From Leptobrachium leishanense (taxonomy: Eukaryota; Chordata; Amphibia; Anura; Megophryidae): a DNA stretch of 64,000 bases. Each line of letters begins with the position of its first letter. The first letter of the stretch is position 1. The translations under genes were made by a program, and so were the position numbers. The stretch lies in the NCBI GenBank assembly GCA_009667805.1, contig RXON01001589.1, positions 1 through 64,000 on the forward strand, given 5' to 3'. Below are positions 52,573 to 63,275 of this stretch, piece by piece. The notes beneath the pieces were generated by a model. That model saw nothing but the letters and a program-made list of their open reading frames with translations, was not told where the DNA came from and did no database searches.

Positions 52573-53120
52573 TGTAACGTTGGGGGCTTCCAGCCCTACC
52601 TGTGTGCTTGAGGACAGCAAGTCTGATGCTGCTCGCTGACCACTGCCCGGTTTAAATGGAGACAGGCAGGGAGGTGATTGCATGAGGTGTGGCTTGAGTG
52701 GGGGGCATGGCCTGGTGAAGGTCTTTATAAACCCTCAGTTAGTTTCAGAAGTTGCCAGATCGTGGTTATCCATCCTGAGCTCCTTGTACCTGACTGCTAT
52801 ATTGATTTGCCCTGTTACTGACCTCTGCTTGTGTTCTGACCATTCTGCCTTCTGTTGCCCTAGACTATTTGCTTGTACTACGCTACTGCTCTGATACCGA
52901 CCCGGCTATTCCATTTGACCATTCTGAACTCTGTATTCCTGATTCTGGCTCGGCTGGCTCCTCTCCGTATTGTTAACCCTTTTCTGTCTAGCTAGTTTAC
53001 CTGGCCAATTCTAAGGACCAGACAGATAGGGATCATTCACAGCTACACTGTTGGTAGCTTCTGGGTTTTGTGGAGTGTTGGGGGTTAAGTACTGCGTGGT
53101 GGGATCCGGGAACCGTGACA
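52573..53120 (+). repeat. 5' LTR of the gag-only element
   Basis: 548 bp. It has a TATA-like CTTTATAAACC at about 52721-52731, which reads CTTTAAAAACC in the 3' LTR. The two LTRs also differ at GGACAGCAAG/GGACGCAAG and TTTGCCCTG/TTTAACCTG, among a few others. Confidence 0.9.
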
Positions 53121-53833
53121 TTACGATCTGGCCAATATGGATCCTGAATCGTACTGCACACCTGGAACCAGTTGGGGTTGCACCCCCGCTTGATATACCT
53201 GTGTCCCCTGTCGTTCAGACATCCCAGGTACACATAATGAGGCAGCCAGTACATAGTGAGCGAGCAGTAATTCTAGAGGTGCTGGAGATCCTGAGAGGAG
53301 CTAACAAGCTCATTACTCAGCACCTGGATATCCTGTATGCAAGTTTGCTGCAACCTCCTAGGGACGTCTTCCCAAAGGAGCCTGTTCCAGTTCCAGTTAA
53401 AGGTTCCAGAGGACCCCTGACCCTGGAGGAAAGGGTATGGAGGAAGACTCAGGGCTTATGCTTTTATTGCGGTTCTTTCCTGCATAAAAGAATGGACTGT
53501 CAATTGCGCCCCCAGAAGTTACCCTCCATGTTCCAGCCTTACCAGGCCCCAGAGTCCACTGCCCTGCACGTCGCAGGATGTCCAAAATCCACTGCCCAAC
53601 AGGGAGAGACCAGGTGTAATGCCCAGCAGTGGGAAGTCAAGAGTGCTGCCCTGCAGCATGAACAATCTAAGGTGGCTGCTCAGCAGCACAAAGAATCTGA
53701 GTCTGCTGTTTGTCAGCTTCAAGTACTGTCCATGTCTACTGTGCCTAAGCTAGCAGTTCCAGTCAAGAGTGCTGCCCTGCAGCACGAACAAATCAAGTCC
53801 ACTGCCTCGCAGTGCGAGATCTGGTCCACCTAA
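53121..53833 (+). pseudogene. Gag-like protein with zinc knuckle
   Basis: The likely start is the ATG at 53138 (MDPESYCTPGTSWG), a typical gypsy Gag beginning, which is one frame away from the main open frame. That frame carries LDIPVSPVVQTSQ, LEVLEILRGANKLITQHLDI, and GPLTLEERVWRKTQGLCFYC continuing into a CX2CX4HX4C knuckle (CFYCGSFLHKRMDC, about 53459-53500). After that come Gln/Ala/Ser-rich imperfect repeats (SAALQHEQ, STAQQ). The capsid major homology region is not recognisable, so the gene looks internally deleted as well as frameshifted. Confidence 0.7.
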
Positions 53834-53925
53834 CCAGTTTGAGAGCCAGTCCACTGCACAGCAGTTCAAGAGACAGTGCCAAGCCAAGGTGGTTGCAAAG
53901 CACTGTGAGATCAAGATTGTTGCAG

Positions 53926-54355
53926 AGCCGGTAGCTGCCCAGCCACGCTCACCCGAGCCGGTAGCTGCCAAGCCACGCTCACCCGAGCCGGTAGCTGCCA
54001 GCCACGCTCACCCGAGCCGGTAGCTGCCAAGCCACGCTCACCCGAGCCGGTAGCTGCCAACCACGCTCACCCGAGCCGGTAGCTGCCAAGCCACGCTCAC
54101 CCGAGCCGGTAGCTGCCAAGCCACGCTCACCCGAGCTGGCTGTTGCCAAGCCACGCTCACCCGAGCTGGCTGTTGCCAAGCCACGCTCACCCGAGCTGGC
54201 TGTTGCCAAGCCACGCTCACCCGAGCTGGCTGTTGCCAAGCCACGCTCACCCGAGCTGGCTGTTGCCAAGCCACGCTCACCCGAGCTGGCTGTTGCAAGC
54301 CGCTCACCCGAGCTGGCTGTTGCCAAGCCACGCTCACCCGAGCTGGCTGCTGCAC
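53926..54355. repeat. 30-bp minisatellite in the gag region, about 14 copies
   Basis: Two unit types: GAGCCGGTAGCTGCCAAGCC plus ACGCTCACCC on the left, and GAGCTGGCTGTTGCCAAGCC plus ACGCTCACCC on the right. Some units are 29 or 27 bp, which changes frame. In-frame units read EPVAAKPRSP. The downstream 54356-55040 continues with less regular GAGTCGCCGCAGAGCCGTG-type units. It appears to be an expanded proline/alanine-rich part of gag. Confidence 0.9.
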
Positions 54356-55043
54356 CATGACAGAGTCGCCGCAGAGCCGTGATGAGGTCGCTGACCCACA
54401 GAGCCGTGCTGCTGCCGCCATGTCCGAGTCGCCGCAGAGCCATGCTGTTTCTGCCGTGTCCAAGTCACCACAGAGTCGTGCTAAAGGCGCTGCCCCTCCT
54501 GTCCTTGCCAAGGGTGCTACCCAACCGGTCCACACCAAGGGCGCTGCCCCACCGAGCCCAGCTGTCCCGGCGTCTTCGAGCCCAGCTGTCCCGGTGTCTT
54601 CAAGCCCAGTGGTTCCAGTCCAGTCACCGCAGAGCCGTGCCAAGGTCCCTGACCCACAGATCCGTGCTGTTGCCGCCATGACTAAGTCGCAGCAGAGCCG
54701 TGCTGGGGTCACTGACCCGCAGATCCGTACCACTGGTGCCGGGTTCATGTTGCCGCAGTGCAGAGTGGACACTGTTGCTGTCCATTCCGCGTCCTGTACC
54801 AGGGGTAGGAGATGCAAAAGGACTGGTGCCAGTGTCTTCAAACCTGGACCCAGTTTTGGCTCCCACCCTCATAGACGGGGGCGTCTTGAGGAGGATGACG
54901 ACTCTGATTGGGACCTCAGGGGACTTTGGTGACTGGTGTACGCGAGGGCTCTACGTGCCTACAAGACCCATTGACTATTTTCTTGTCATTTTTCTTGTTG
55001 TCCTCTTTTGAGCATCCGGCGTCTGCTCGTGGAGAGGGGGTAC

Positions 55044-55589
55044 TGTAACGTTGGGGGCTTCCAGCCCTACCTGTGTGCTTGAGGACGCAAGTCTGATGCT
55101 GCTCGCTGACCACTGCCCGGTTTAAATGGAGACAGGCAGGGAGGTGATTGCATGAGGTGTGGCTTGAGTGGGGGGCATGGCCTGGTGAAGGTCTTTAAAA
55201 ACCCTCAGTTAGTTTCAGAAGTTGCCAGATCGTGGTTATCCATCCTGAGCTCCTTGTACCTGACTGCTATATTGATTTAACCTGTTACTGACCTCTGCTT
55301 GTGTTCTGACCATTCTGCCTTCTGTTGCCCTAGACTATTTGCTTGTACTACGCTACTGCTCTGATACCGACCCGGCTATTCCATTTGACCATTCTGAACT
55401 CTGTATTCCTGATTCTGGCTCGGCTGACTCCTCTCCGTATTGTTAACCTTTTCTGTCTAGCTAGTTTACCTGACCAATTCTAAGGACCAGACAGATAGGG
55501 ATCATTCACAGCTACACTGTTGGTAGCTTCTGGGTTTTGTGGAGTGTTGGGGGTTAAGTACTGCGTGGTGGGATCCGGGAACCGTGACA
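55044..55589 (+). repeat. 3' LTR of the gag-only element
   Basis: 546 bp, partner of 52573-53120, followed directly by the target duplication GGTCC and the resuming L1 sequence. Confidence 0.9.
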
Positions 55590-55594
55590 GGTCC

Positions 55595-56579
55595 TTTGTG
55601 TGGAAATTGGCAGCCAGGGGAGGCAGGACAGAGGACACCGCACCGACCCTTGTTCTATTGCAACCCATGGTGTGATTAGTGAGCTAGCAGACCATTCCAC
55701 TATGCATTGTAGGTGTGAGGTCACATAATAGTGCCAAAAGTGAGGGAGTGCCATGCCTCCCAACTGTTTAGGGGCCATCAACAGGGCCAGACTGATGCAT
55801 GTTTTTTTAGAATTCCAGACATAGTTGGAAATCATTGTGTGGAGCTGTGCGAAGAAGGTGGGGGGTACGATGATAGGAGCGCCTGAAAGAGGTAAAGGAC
55901 GCGGGGCAGTATGTTCATTTTCACCACATTAACTCCTCCGAACCACGAGATATGCGGAAAGGACCACTGTTGTAGGTCAACCGCTAGGGCTGCAAGCAAA
56001 GGTTTGTAGTTCGCATGGAATAGGTCTTTACAGGTCGCTGTGAGGGTGATCCCTAAGTACTTAAGGCCACTATTGCACCACCGATACGGGAACAGGTGCC
56101 AAAGATTTGCCTGTAGGTCAGAAGGGACATTTAGGGGTAGGATTTCAGATTTTTGCATATTAATACGGAGGTTGCTAATGGTGCCATAATCCGTGAAAAG
56201 TCTAGTTAAGTGCTGCAATGACTCCGCTGGTCTACGGATGAAAAATAACATGTCGTCTGCATATGCCGCCACACGGTGTTCCTTCCCTGCCACTGACACT
56301 CCGTGTAATTGGGGGTGTGAGCGGATCACCTGCAGGAAAGGCTCAAAGGTGAGGGCAAACAAAAATGGGGAGAGGGGGCATCCCTACCTCGTGCCATTGT
56401 TGATATGAAAGGGGGGGCGAGAGGACCCCATTTACATTAAGTCTGGCCGAGGGGTTAGTATACAGCACCCTTATCCATGCCAACATGTTACTACCTAAGC
56501 CTATATGGCGCAATGTGCTGAAAAGTAATTGCCAACTGACACGGTCGAAGGCCTTTTCTGCGTCAGTGGATAAAAGCAG
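55595..56579 (-). pseudogene. L1 ORF2: RT palm and thumb
   Basis: Minus strand: LLSTDAEKAFDRVSW (first catalytic Asp), GLGSNMLAWIRVLYTNPSAR, a region with the G-C-P-L-S-P type block in broken frames, MFALTFEPFLQVIR, HRVAAYADDMLFFIRRPAES (YADD), and ILPRVLYLFQALLSSYPP. After a frameshift near 55835 it ends with NYVWNSKKTCISLALLMAPK and LGGMALPHFWHYYVTS. The piece stops at the LTR-element target site GGTCC. Confidence 0.85.
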
Positions 56580-58062
56580 TAGACATGTGCACAGCACAAA
56601 ATTTCGTTTTGAACTAATGGATTAGTCCTACAATGCAATTTATTTAGTTGCTAAAGAAATTCGTTTTCAGTTCTTTAGTATGAAAACTAATTTCATTCAT
56701 CTGAAAACCAGTGGATACAATTACTATTGTAGTGGCTCCTCAGAGGGCTGAGATCGCTGCTTGTTACAGTATCTCTCACTCTCAGCACAATGTGTCAGGC
56801 AAAGCTGTTACAGTAACTGACTGCTGCTCATCCCAGCGCTCAGAGTTTCAGTAAAACTAGTAAATAATATTTTTATATATAAGAGGTTATAACAATATTA
56901 TTTCCTAGTTTTACTGAAACTGAGCGCTGTTACAGTCAGTTACTGTAACAGCTGAGCCGGATACATTGTACTGAGAGATAATATAACAAGCAGCCGATCT
57001 CAGCGCTCACAGCCACTGGATTTAAAGGGCTAAAAAAAAGGCTCCTCTCTGTATAATGTAGATAACATCCTCCTGCATTAATACCCCTCTCTGTATAATG
57101 TATGCAACATCCACCTGCATTAATTAATACCCCTCTCTGTATAATGTATAGAACATCCTCCTGAATTAATGTCCCTCTATAAATAGAACAATCCTCCTCA
57201 ATTTATACATTTCTCTGTATAATGTATATAACCTCCTCCTGCATTAATACCCCTCTCTGTATAATGTATAGAACATCCTCCTGCATTCATTAATGCCCCT
57301 CTCTGTATAGAACATCCTACTCAGTAGGACCTACTGCATTGGCATGTGGAGGGTGCAGAATTTCGGAATGCAATGCTTATCCATCACAGGAGAGGGAACT
57401 TTTACTTAAAGTTTGCATCTCTGTGGGGGGAGAGAGACAGGAATATAAAAGCAGGGGAGAGGGAAAATATTAACATAAATCGGTCTGAAAGCTCAGAGAA
57501 GAGATGACTGGTGCAAATTTATTTTTATAATAAAATTAAGCACTTTAAATCCAGGGAAAACATTCAAATAAATCACACTGACAGCTCCTAATAACAGAGT
57601 AACTGTGAGTTGGATACTAAATGTATCAGACGTAAAAAAAAAACTTTATAACAAACCGCACTGGGAGAGGAGAGGGACTTTATATAAAATGTGTAGTATA
57701 GATGAGAAAAGTGGATAGTGCTCCTGGATAATATAAAATGTATCAGATCTAAGCCCCTATTATGCAGAGCGGGAGGGGAGATAACACACATTTATAAAGT
57801 CCCTCTCTTCATTACTGGTCTTCATTACTGGTCTTCATTACTGGTCTTCATTACTGGTCTTCATTACTGGTCTCCTTCACTGGTCTCCTTCACTCATCAA
57901 TGTAATATCACAAAAAGGACAAACTAAAATGTAGTGCATTTTATTTTAGTTTCTTTCGTTTTTTGTACTGAGCAGTTTCGTATCTCTTGAGTCATACTAA
58001 AACTAAATTATCCCAAAATTTGGACTAAATCGTTTTAGTACTAAACCGAATGCACATGTCTA
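56580..58062. mobile_element. hAT-like element with TAGACATGTGCA ends
   Basis: It starts TAGACATGTGCACAGC and ends GAATGCACATGTCTA, with the octamer AAAAGCAG on both sides (56572-56579, 58063-58070). Inside are a foldback (about 56745-57010) around GTTTTACTGAAAC / GTTTCAGTAAAAC, a roughly 45-60-bp tandem repeat with CCCCTCTCTGTATAATGTAT (57040-57310, about six copies), and a 13-bp repeat CTTCATTACTGGT (57807-57898, five copies plus variants). No transposase frame. It interrupts the L1 RT. Confidence 0.9.
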
Positions 58063-58070
58063 AAAAGCAG

Positions 58071-58135
58071 CATAGGGTCATTTTTATTTTTAGAAGCAAA
58101 ATGGATCAGGTTAATTGCCCGCAAATGGTGTTTGC
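58071..58135 (-). pseudogene. L1 ORF2: 65-bp RT island between two insertions
   Basis: The minus strand encodes RAINLIHFASKNKNDPM, the residues that link the FFPGRE block (61541 side) to LLLSTDAEKAFDRV (56571 side). It is bounded by the 8-bp duplications AAAAGCAG and GTGTTTGC of its two neighbours, so two transposons landed 65 bp apart. Confidence 0.85.
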
Positions 58136-58470
58136 TAGGGATGAGCTGTTCGGGTTCGGACGGTTCGGAGTTCGACCCGAACTTTGGCAGTTCGAAAGTT
58201 CACGAATTTCGAACTTTTTGGGCCTGTTCGGTTCGGGTTCGAAAAAAAAAAGACATTTTGAAAAAAGTATAGAAAATGCTTAAAAAAATACAAAAAAATC
58301 TAGAAATAAAGAGACTCTTTACTGCAGAATATTATAAGCAACGGTTTATTAGATATTGAATTAAAAACTAATGTGTACGTGGAAAGATTATCAACTCTAA
58401 ATGACCTGTGTTCACAAACAGGCATAACACCAGGTGTTTTTAGTCTGGTAATCAATTTGATACAATGTAC

Positions 58471-58972
58471 TGTCACTGGGGGCGCTATAGCGCGGTCCTC
58501 TAGGGCGAATTATGACACACAAAGTCCTTTAAATGGTGAAATCTTGCACCCTTTATTGCAGCAAGAGCAGAAAATAAAACATAACACAAACAAAATCCTG
58601 GTTCACCTGAACACTCCCTAACTCACTTGAAAGTCCCTCTCTCACTAGCAGGGATCCTACCCAAAAGTGACACCAACCTTTGGTATCTCGTACTGCAGAC
58701 TCTCTCTGCTGCTTCTCATTACTCTCTGGAGCAGCAGCACTCTGTGCTGATCAGTCTCACCCGGTGCCCATTCTAATCTTTCCCCTGCGTGGGAATCCTT
58801 CTCAACTCCTGCACAGTCTCATCTACCCCTCCCTCAAGCAGGAGCCATTTAAGCCCTTAATTGCAGGGACACCTGCAGCAACACAAAACACATTCCCTCC
58901 TGGGGGTTATTATCTAAAACCTAAAAACAAAATACAGGGGAATACACAGTGCAATCCATGCACTACATCACA
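58471..58972 (-). repeat. Solo LTR
   Basis: Plus-strand ends are TGTCACTGGGGGCGC and CTACATCACA, flanked by GTAC on both sides (58467-58470, 58973-58976). AATAAAGGGTGC reads on the minus strand near 58550, suggesting minus orientation. It is missing from the paralogous position in 36563-38831 (about 36897-36903), which shows the empty site. Confidence 0.7.
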
Positions 58973-59129
58973 GTACACTAAACGGAGGTACTGAGGTGGT
59001 GGCGTGGTGTCTGTTTCTGATTGAGATTTGAGAATTAATTATCCTAAAACATCCTAATATGCTGCATTTAACTGGTGTTTGAAAAAAATCTAAAGCAATG
59101 TTATTTTTCACCTCGGGATTAAACATTCA

Positions 59130-59888
59130 CAGGGTTATTCAGAGAGCGGTGAAAAGCAGGAGAATAACTGGAGAAGTGAAAATTCTAGGTCAAAATAGCC
59201 AAACCAGAAAAATTCTCCCATTTATCTCACTTTCCAAATCGGCTATTTGGTCTAGATTGTTCTCTTCTCTTGCCAGTTCTCCTGGCTTTCACCTCTCTCT
59301 CAGGGTTGTTCAGAGAAAGGTGAAAACCAGGAGAATGGCAGGAAAAGAGAACAATCAGGACCTAATAGCCGATTTGGAAAGTGAGATAAGGCTAGGGTCA
59401 GACTAACGCATTTTTCGTCCGAACGCATTGCCGTATTTTTTCACGGATTGCGCGAAAACGGTCATACGATGCGCATTTTTGTGCGTGATTTTTACGGATG
59501 CAAACCAGGAAACTTTGGGTGTCTGGACGTTCTGTTGGCCGGACATGAGCAGGGTCTGACATCTCCAAATCACGCACACACGCCGCTAGTGGACGCAGCG
59601 CACCATGTACGTCCGTACTAGCGGTTCTGCGTTCTCGAAAAAATGCGTTCATTTTCCACTTGCATTGCGCAGCCGGACTTTCGTGCGACCGTACTTCGTA
59701 TATTGGCCGTCATTGCCCGTCATTTGCTGCTAGTGCGTCCGTGATTAAGTGCGCCTAAAAGCACGTTAAAAATTTGCTAGTCTGACCCTAGCCTAAATGG
59801 GAGAATTTTTCTGGTTTGGCTATTTTGACCTAGAATTTTCCATTCTCCAGTCATTCTCCTGCTCTTCACCGCTCTCTGAATAACCCTG
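59130..59888. mobile_element. Foldback element with CAGGGTTATTCAGAG ends, second copy
   Basis: Same layout as 37476-38256, including a GGCTAGGG MITE in the same place (59390-59793, 404 bp, TAA on both sides). Then a second partial copy starts at 59890 and is interrupted by an L2 fragment. Confidence 0.75.
59390..59793. mobile_element. GGCTAGGGTCAGAC MITE, copy 8
   Basis: 404 bp with a short internal deletion relative to the 427-bp copies (after GCATTTTTCG). TAA on both sides. Orthologous in position to copy 5. Confidence 0.85.
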
Positions 59889-59916
59889 ACAGGGTTATTC
59901 AGAGAAAGGTGAAACT

Positions 59917-60739
59917 CTCTACCCCTGATCTCTCTCCCCCTGTCCTTTCAAAAGTCAGTGACTGTTTATCTGGCATCTCCTCCTGGATGGCCTCCCACCA
60001 CCTAAAGATCAACATGTCAAAGACTGAACTCCTACTTATTCCTCCCTCCAATGACTCCCCACCTCCTGACTTCTCGATCACGGTGGAGGGTATCACCATC
60101 TCCCCATCAAACCAAGTTCGTTGTCTTGGAGTTACACTTGACTCTGCTCTTTCCTTCATCCCCCACATCCAATCTCTTTCCTCCTCCTGCCGATACCAAC
60201 TGCGTAATATTTCCAGAATTCAGCCATTTCTTACCGCTGTCACCACAAAACAACTCATACACGCCCTGGTAATCTCCCGACTCGACTATTGCAATAATCT
60301 CTTATCTGGCCTCCCTCTGTCCCACCTCTCCCCCCTACAATCCATCCTGAATACCTCCGCCAGGCTAATTCACCTCACCCGCCGCTCTGTCTCTGCCGCT
60401 CCCCTCTGCGAGTCCCTTCACTGGCTCCCCATCCACTGCAGAATTACGTTCAAAATCCTTATCTTTACCTACAAAACCTTCACTAACTCAGCTCCCCACT
60501 ACCTGTCCTCACTAATCAGCAAATACACCCCAGTCCGCTCCCTAAGGTCAAACAGCGACCTGCGCCTAGCTTCTCCCCGCATCACCTCTTCCCATGATAG
60601 ACTGCAGGATTTCTCACGCGCAGCCCCCACTCTCTGGAACGCTCTCCCTCGTACTGTCAGACTTTCCCCTAACTTCTCTTCCTTCAAACGCTCCCTTAAA
60701 ATGTTCCTATTTAGGGAAGCCTACCACCCAACTCACTGA
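59917..60739 (+). pseudogene. L2 RT C-terminal region, long open piece
   Basis: About 274 open residues starting within the RT thumb: LKINMSKTELLLIPPSND, VRCLGVTLDSALSFIPHI, TAVTTKQLIHALVISRLD, the YCNNLLSGLPLSHLSPLQSI block, LHWLPIHCRITFKILIFTYK and PRTVRLSPNFSSFKRSLKMF. It lacks the catalytic Asp residues because of 5' truncation, so it is inert, but the open frame over 0.8 kb suggests recent insertion. Confidence 0.85.
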
Positions 60740-60965
60740 CGCAACCATCAATCACTCTCACCTTACAGTCCTTTCCTCCTGTTTCCAACCCCAACCCTCC
60801 CAGATTGTGAGTTCCTATGGGAATAGGGCCCTCATCTCCTCCTGTACTGTTTGTCAAATGTTGTTCAATGTATTGTAACCCTGTCTATACTGTGCCTATT
60901 GTACAGCACTGCGGAATATGCTGGCGCTTTATAAATAAAGAATAATAATAATAATAATAATAATA
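59917..60965 (+). mobile_element. L2-clade LINE, 5'-truncated
   Basis: Contains the RT C-terminal part, the UTR and the (AAT)n tail ending near 60965. It is inserted between GGTGAAACTC and ATCTCACTTTC of a foldback element whose uninterrupted version is at 38258-38430. The intervening bases of that element (about 85) are missing, so insertion came with a target deletion. Confidence 0.9.
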
Positions 60966-61540
60966 AATCTCACTTTCTAAATTGGCTTTTTGGTCTAGAA
61001 GTTTCCATTCTCCTGCTTTTCACCGCCAAAAAATCAGTAAACGTTTTCTGCGTGTCCGAAAATGTCTCCTCTTTTCATACAGGCTGCCGCCCCAAGCAGT
61101 TGTTTATGGATAGATTAAAGGAAAAGCATTTACCGTCATTTGAAATGTCATTTTTTGGTTTTTACATATTTCTATACATCCTAGAAATCCGCCACTTCAC
61201 GGGCAGGTTATGGGGACCTCCTAGGCACGATATTTGAAGGAATTTTTCATTTTTATTTTTAACCCTTATTTCATGGAAAACTCACTGTCTCTTTAAAAAC
61301 ATTTTTTTTTTTTACTTTTTGTCCTTGTTTCCTGTCCCCCAGGGCACTACCCGGACCCCCATACACTTTTTATGGCAAATATCTAGCATATATGCCCTCT
61401 TGGAGGGCACTCTAAAAACCGAATTTTCAGCCCCATTGACTTGTATGGGGTTAGAGTTCGGGTTCGGATCAGAACATTTGGAAAGTTCGGTTTCGGCTTC
61501 GAACCGAACTCGGAGTGTTCGGCTCATCCCTAGTGTTTGC

Positions 61541-63275
61541 CCTGCCCTCCCTCCCCGGGAAAAAGCCCGATTGATCATTATGTATAAGTTGCGGGATATA
61601 TGGTTTGAGTCGCGTGGCCAGGATTTTAGCAAATATTTTCACGTCTTGATTTAACAGTGAAATGGGCCTATAGTTTCCACAGTGCTCCGCGTCCTTACCC
61701 GGCTTAGGGATAAGGGTTACCGTTGCCATCAGGGTCTGGGCGGTCAGTGGGTCCCTGCCCGTTATGGAGTTAAAGGTCGCAAGCCATTGCGGGTCGAGTA
61801 TTTCCCTAAAAGTCTTGTATTCCAAAAGGGGTAGTTCATCGGGTGTGGGGGGCCTTGCCCACCGGGGTCTGTTTAATGGCATCGGCTAGTTCTATCCCCG
61901 TAATCGGTTGTTCCAACAGTCTTTTAGTCTCAAGCGCAAGGTATTTGTCAAGGTGGGTTTGCAAGTAATCATCAATAGCCGGCTTTATCAGTGGGGCAGA
62001 AGGGGCGGGGATGTTGTACGCATCTGTGAAGTGAGTTAGTAAGAAGTCCATCAAGTCCCGCGGGTGGGTGCGTAACGTGTTGTTCGGAGTGCGTAGTTTA
62101 GGGATATACATGGCACGGTTGCGTTTGCGCAGGGCGTGGGCCAGGAGCTTTCCGCATTTGTTCCCCTGGTCATAAAAAAGTTGTTTGCATTTCATGGTGC
62201 TTAAGGCACTGATATTAAGTAGAGAGTGTAGTTCTGCTTTGTGCCCCAAAAGTTCTGCGTAGCTCTGATCGGATAGCGTAGCCTTATGTGTCATTTCGAG
62301 GTCGCGGATAAGGGTGTTTAGTTCAGTCTCGCGTTGGGTTCGTTCTCTAAGGCGCGCACCTTGTGAGATCAAATAACCCCGTGTGACCGTCTTGTGCGCT
62401 TCCCAAACCATCGGTAGTGGGGTATCGGGGGTGGTATTCTCAATGAAATAATGACTAAGTGTGTCGCGCAGTCCCGATAGTATGTCAGGCACGTTGAGGA
62501 GCATCTCCTTTAATCGCCAATGCGCAGATTTGGGGCGGAAAAGGGAGGTTGCTAAGGTCATGAGGACCGGGCAGTGATCAGCCCAGGCTGTGGCGCCTAT
62601 GCTGATCGACTGCATGAGATGCGCAAAGTTGGATGGTAGAAACAGATAGTCGATTCGTGAATATCGGTCATGTATGTTGCTGTAGTACGTGTAGTCTTTA
62701 ACTGTCGGGTGCATAGCTCGCCAGCAGTCAATCAGTCTGTTGTCGTGTAGATGAAGTCGAGCCTGTTGGTGCACAGAGGGTATCACGCTCGACGTGCCTC
62801 GGGAGGTATCTAAACGTGGGTCGAGTGCCAGATTAAGGTCGCCTCTCATTATGAGTATCCCCTCTGTGAATGACTTGATGGAGCGGAGTACGTTTTTGAG
62901 CGCACGATGTTGGCCCCTGTTGGGTAGATAGACAGACGCAAAGGTATAGATCTGAGTGCCTATGGTGCCCTTAACCAGGGTGTATCTACCTCCCTCGTCA
63001 TATTTAGCCTCCAGGAGCGTAAAGGGGACATGTCTGGAAAACAGGACAGCGGTACCTCAGACTTTGTCAACTTTATAATTACTAAAGTAACCTGTGGGGA
63101 AGTGGTGGTTACGGAAGCTTGGTGCTTTGTCAAGTGCAAAATGAGTCTCCTGTATCAGTGCCACAGAAGTACGTAATTTAGAAAATTCCCGAAGTGCGAT
63201 TTGATGTTTCACGGGGATATTCAAACCACCTGCATTTAAGGTGAGCACCTTAAGGGTGCCTGGGGTGTACGCCAT
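61541..63275 (-). pseudogene. L1 ORF2: endonuclease and N-terminal RT
   Basis: The start Met gives LKVLTLNAGGLNIPVKHQIA (endonuclease beta-strand with Asn), then VALIQETHFALD (catalytic Glu). After a stop/frameshift near 63057 the frame resumes with ILIMRGDLNLALDPRLD (Asp, Asn) and HDRYSRIDYLFLPSN, then AWADHCPVLM (His). A linker of about 230 residues follows, then RT entry ATVTLIPKPGKDAEHCGN and YRPISLLNQDVKIFAKILAT. The piece ends at DQSGFFPGRE, where a hAT-like element is inserted. Frameshifts near 61840 also break it. Confidence 0.85.

Larger units (their letters stand above)
52573..55589 (+). mobile_element. Gag-only (non-autonomous) LTR retrotransposon
   Basis: LTRs at 52573-53120 and 55044-55589 start TGTAACGTTGGGGGC and end GGAACCGTGACA. 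The flanking pentamer GGTCC is identical at 52568-52572 and 55590-55594. A polypurine run (GGAGAGGGGGTAC) precedes the 3' LTR. The 1.9-kb interior carries only a gag-like gene and a tandem repeat; no protease, RT, RNase H or integrase is present. It would depend on a related autonomous element. I count fewer than ten differences between the LTRs, so it is young relative to its L1 host. Confidence 0.9.
58136..61532. mobile_element. hAT-like compound element with TAGGGATGAGC ends (copy 3)
   Basis: It starts TAGGGATGAGCTGTTCGG and ends GTTCGGCTCATCCCTA, with the octamer GTGTTTGC on both sides (58128-58135, 61533-61540). Inside are a solo LTR (58471-58972), a foldback with nested MITE (59130-59888), an L2 fragment (59917-60965), and the family right-hand module (AGACAGTGAGTTTTCC on the minus strand). 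It shares most of its layout with 36563-38831. It interrupts the L1 RT and carries no transposase of its own. Confidence 0.9.
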
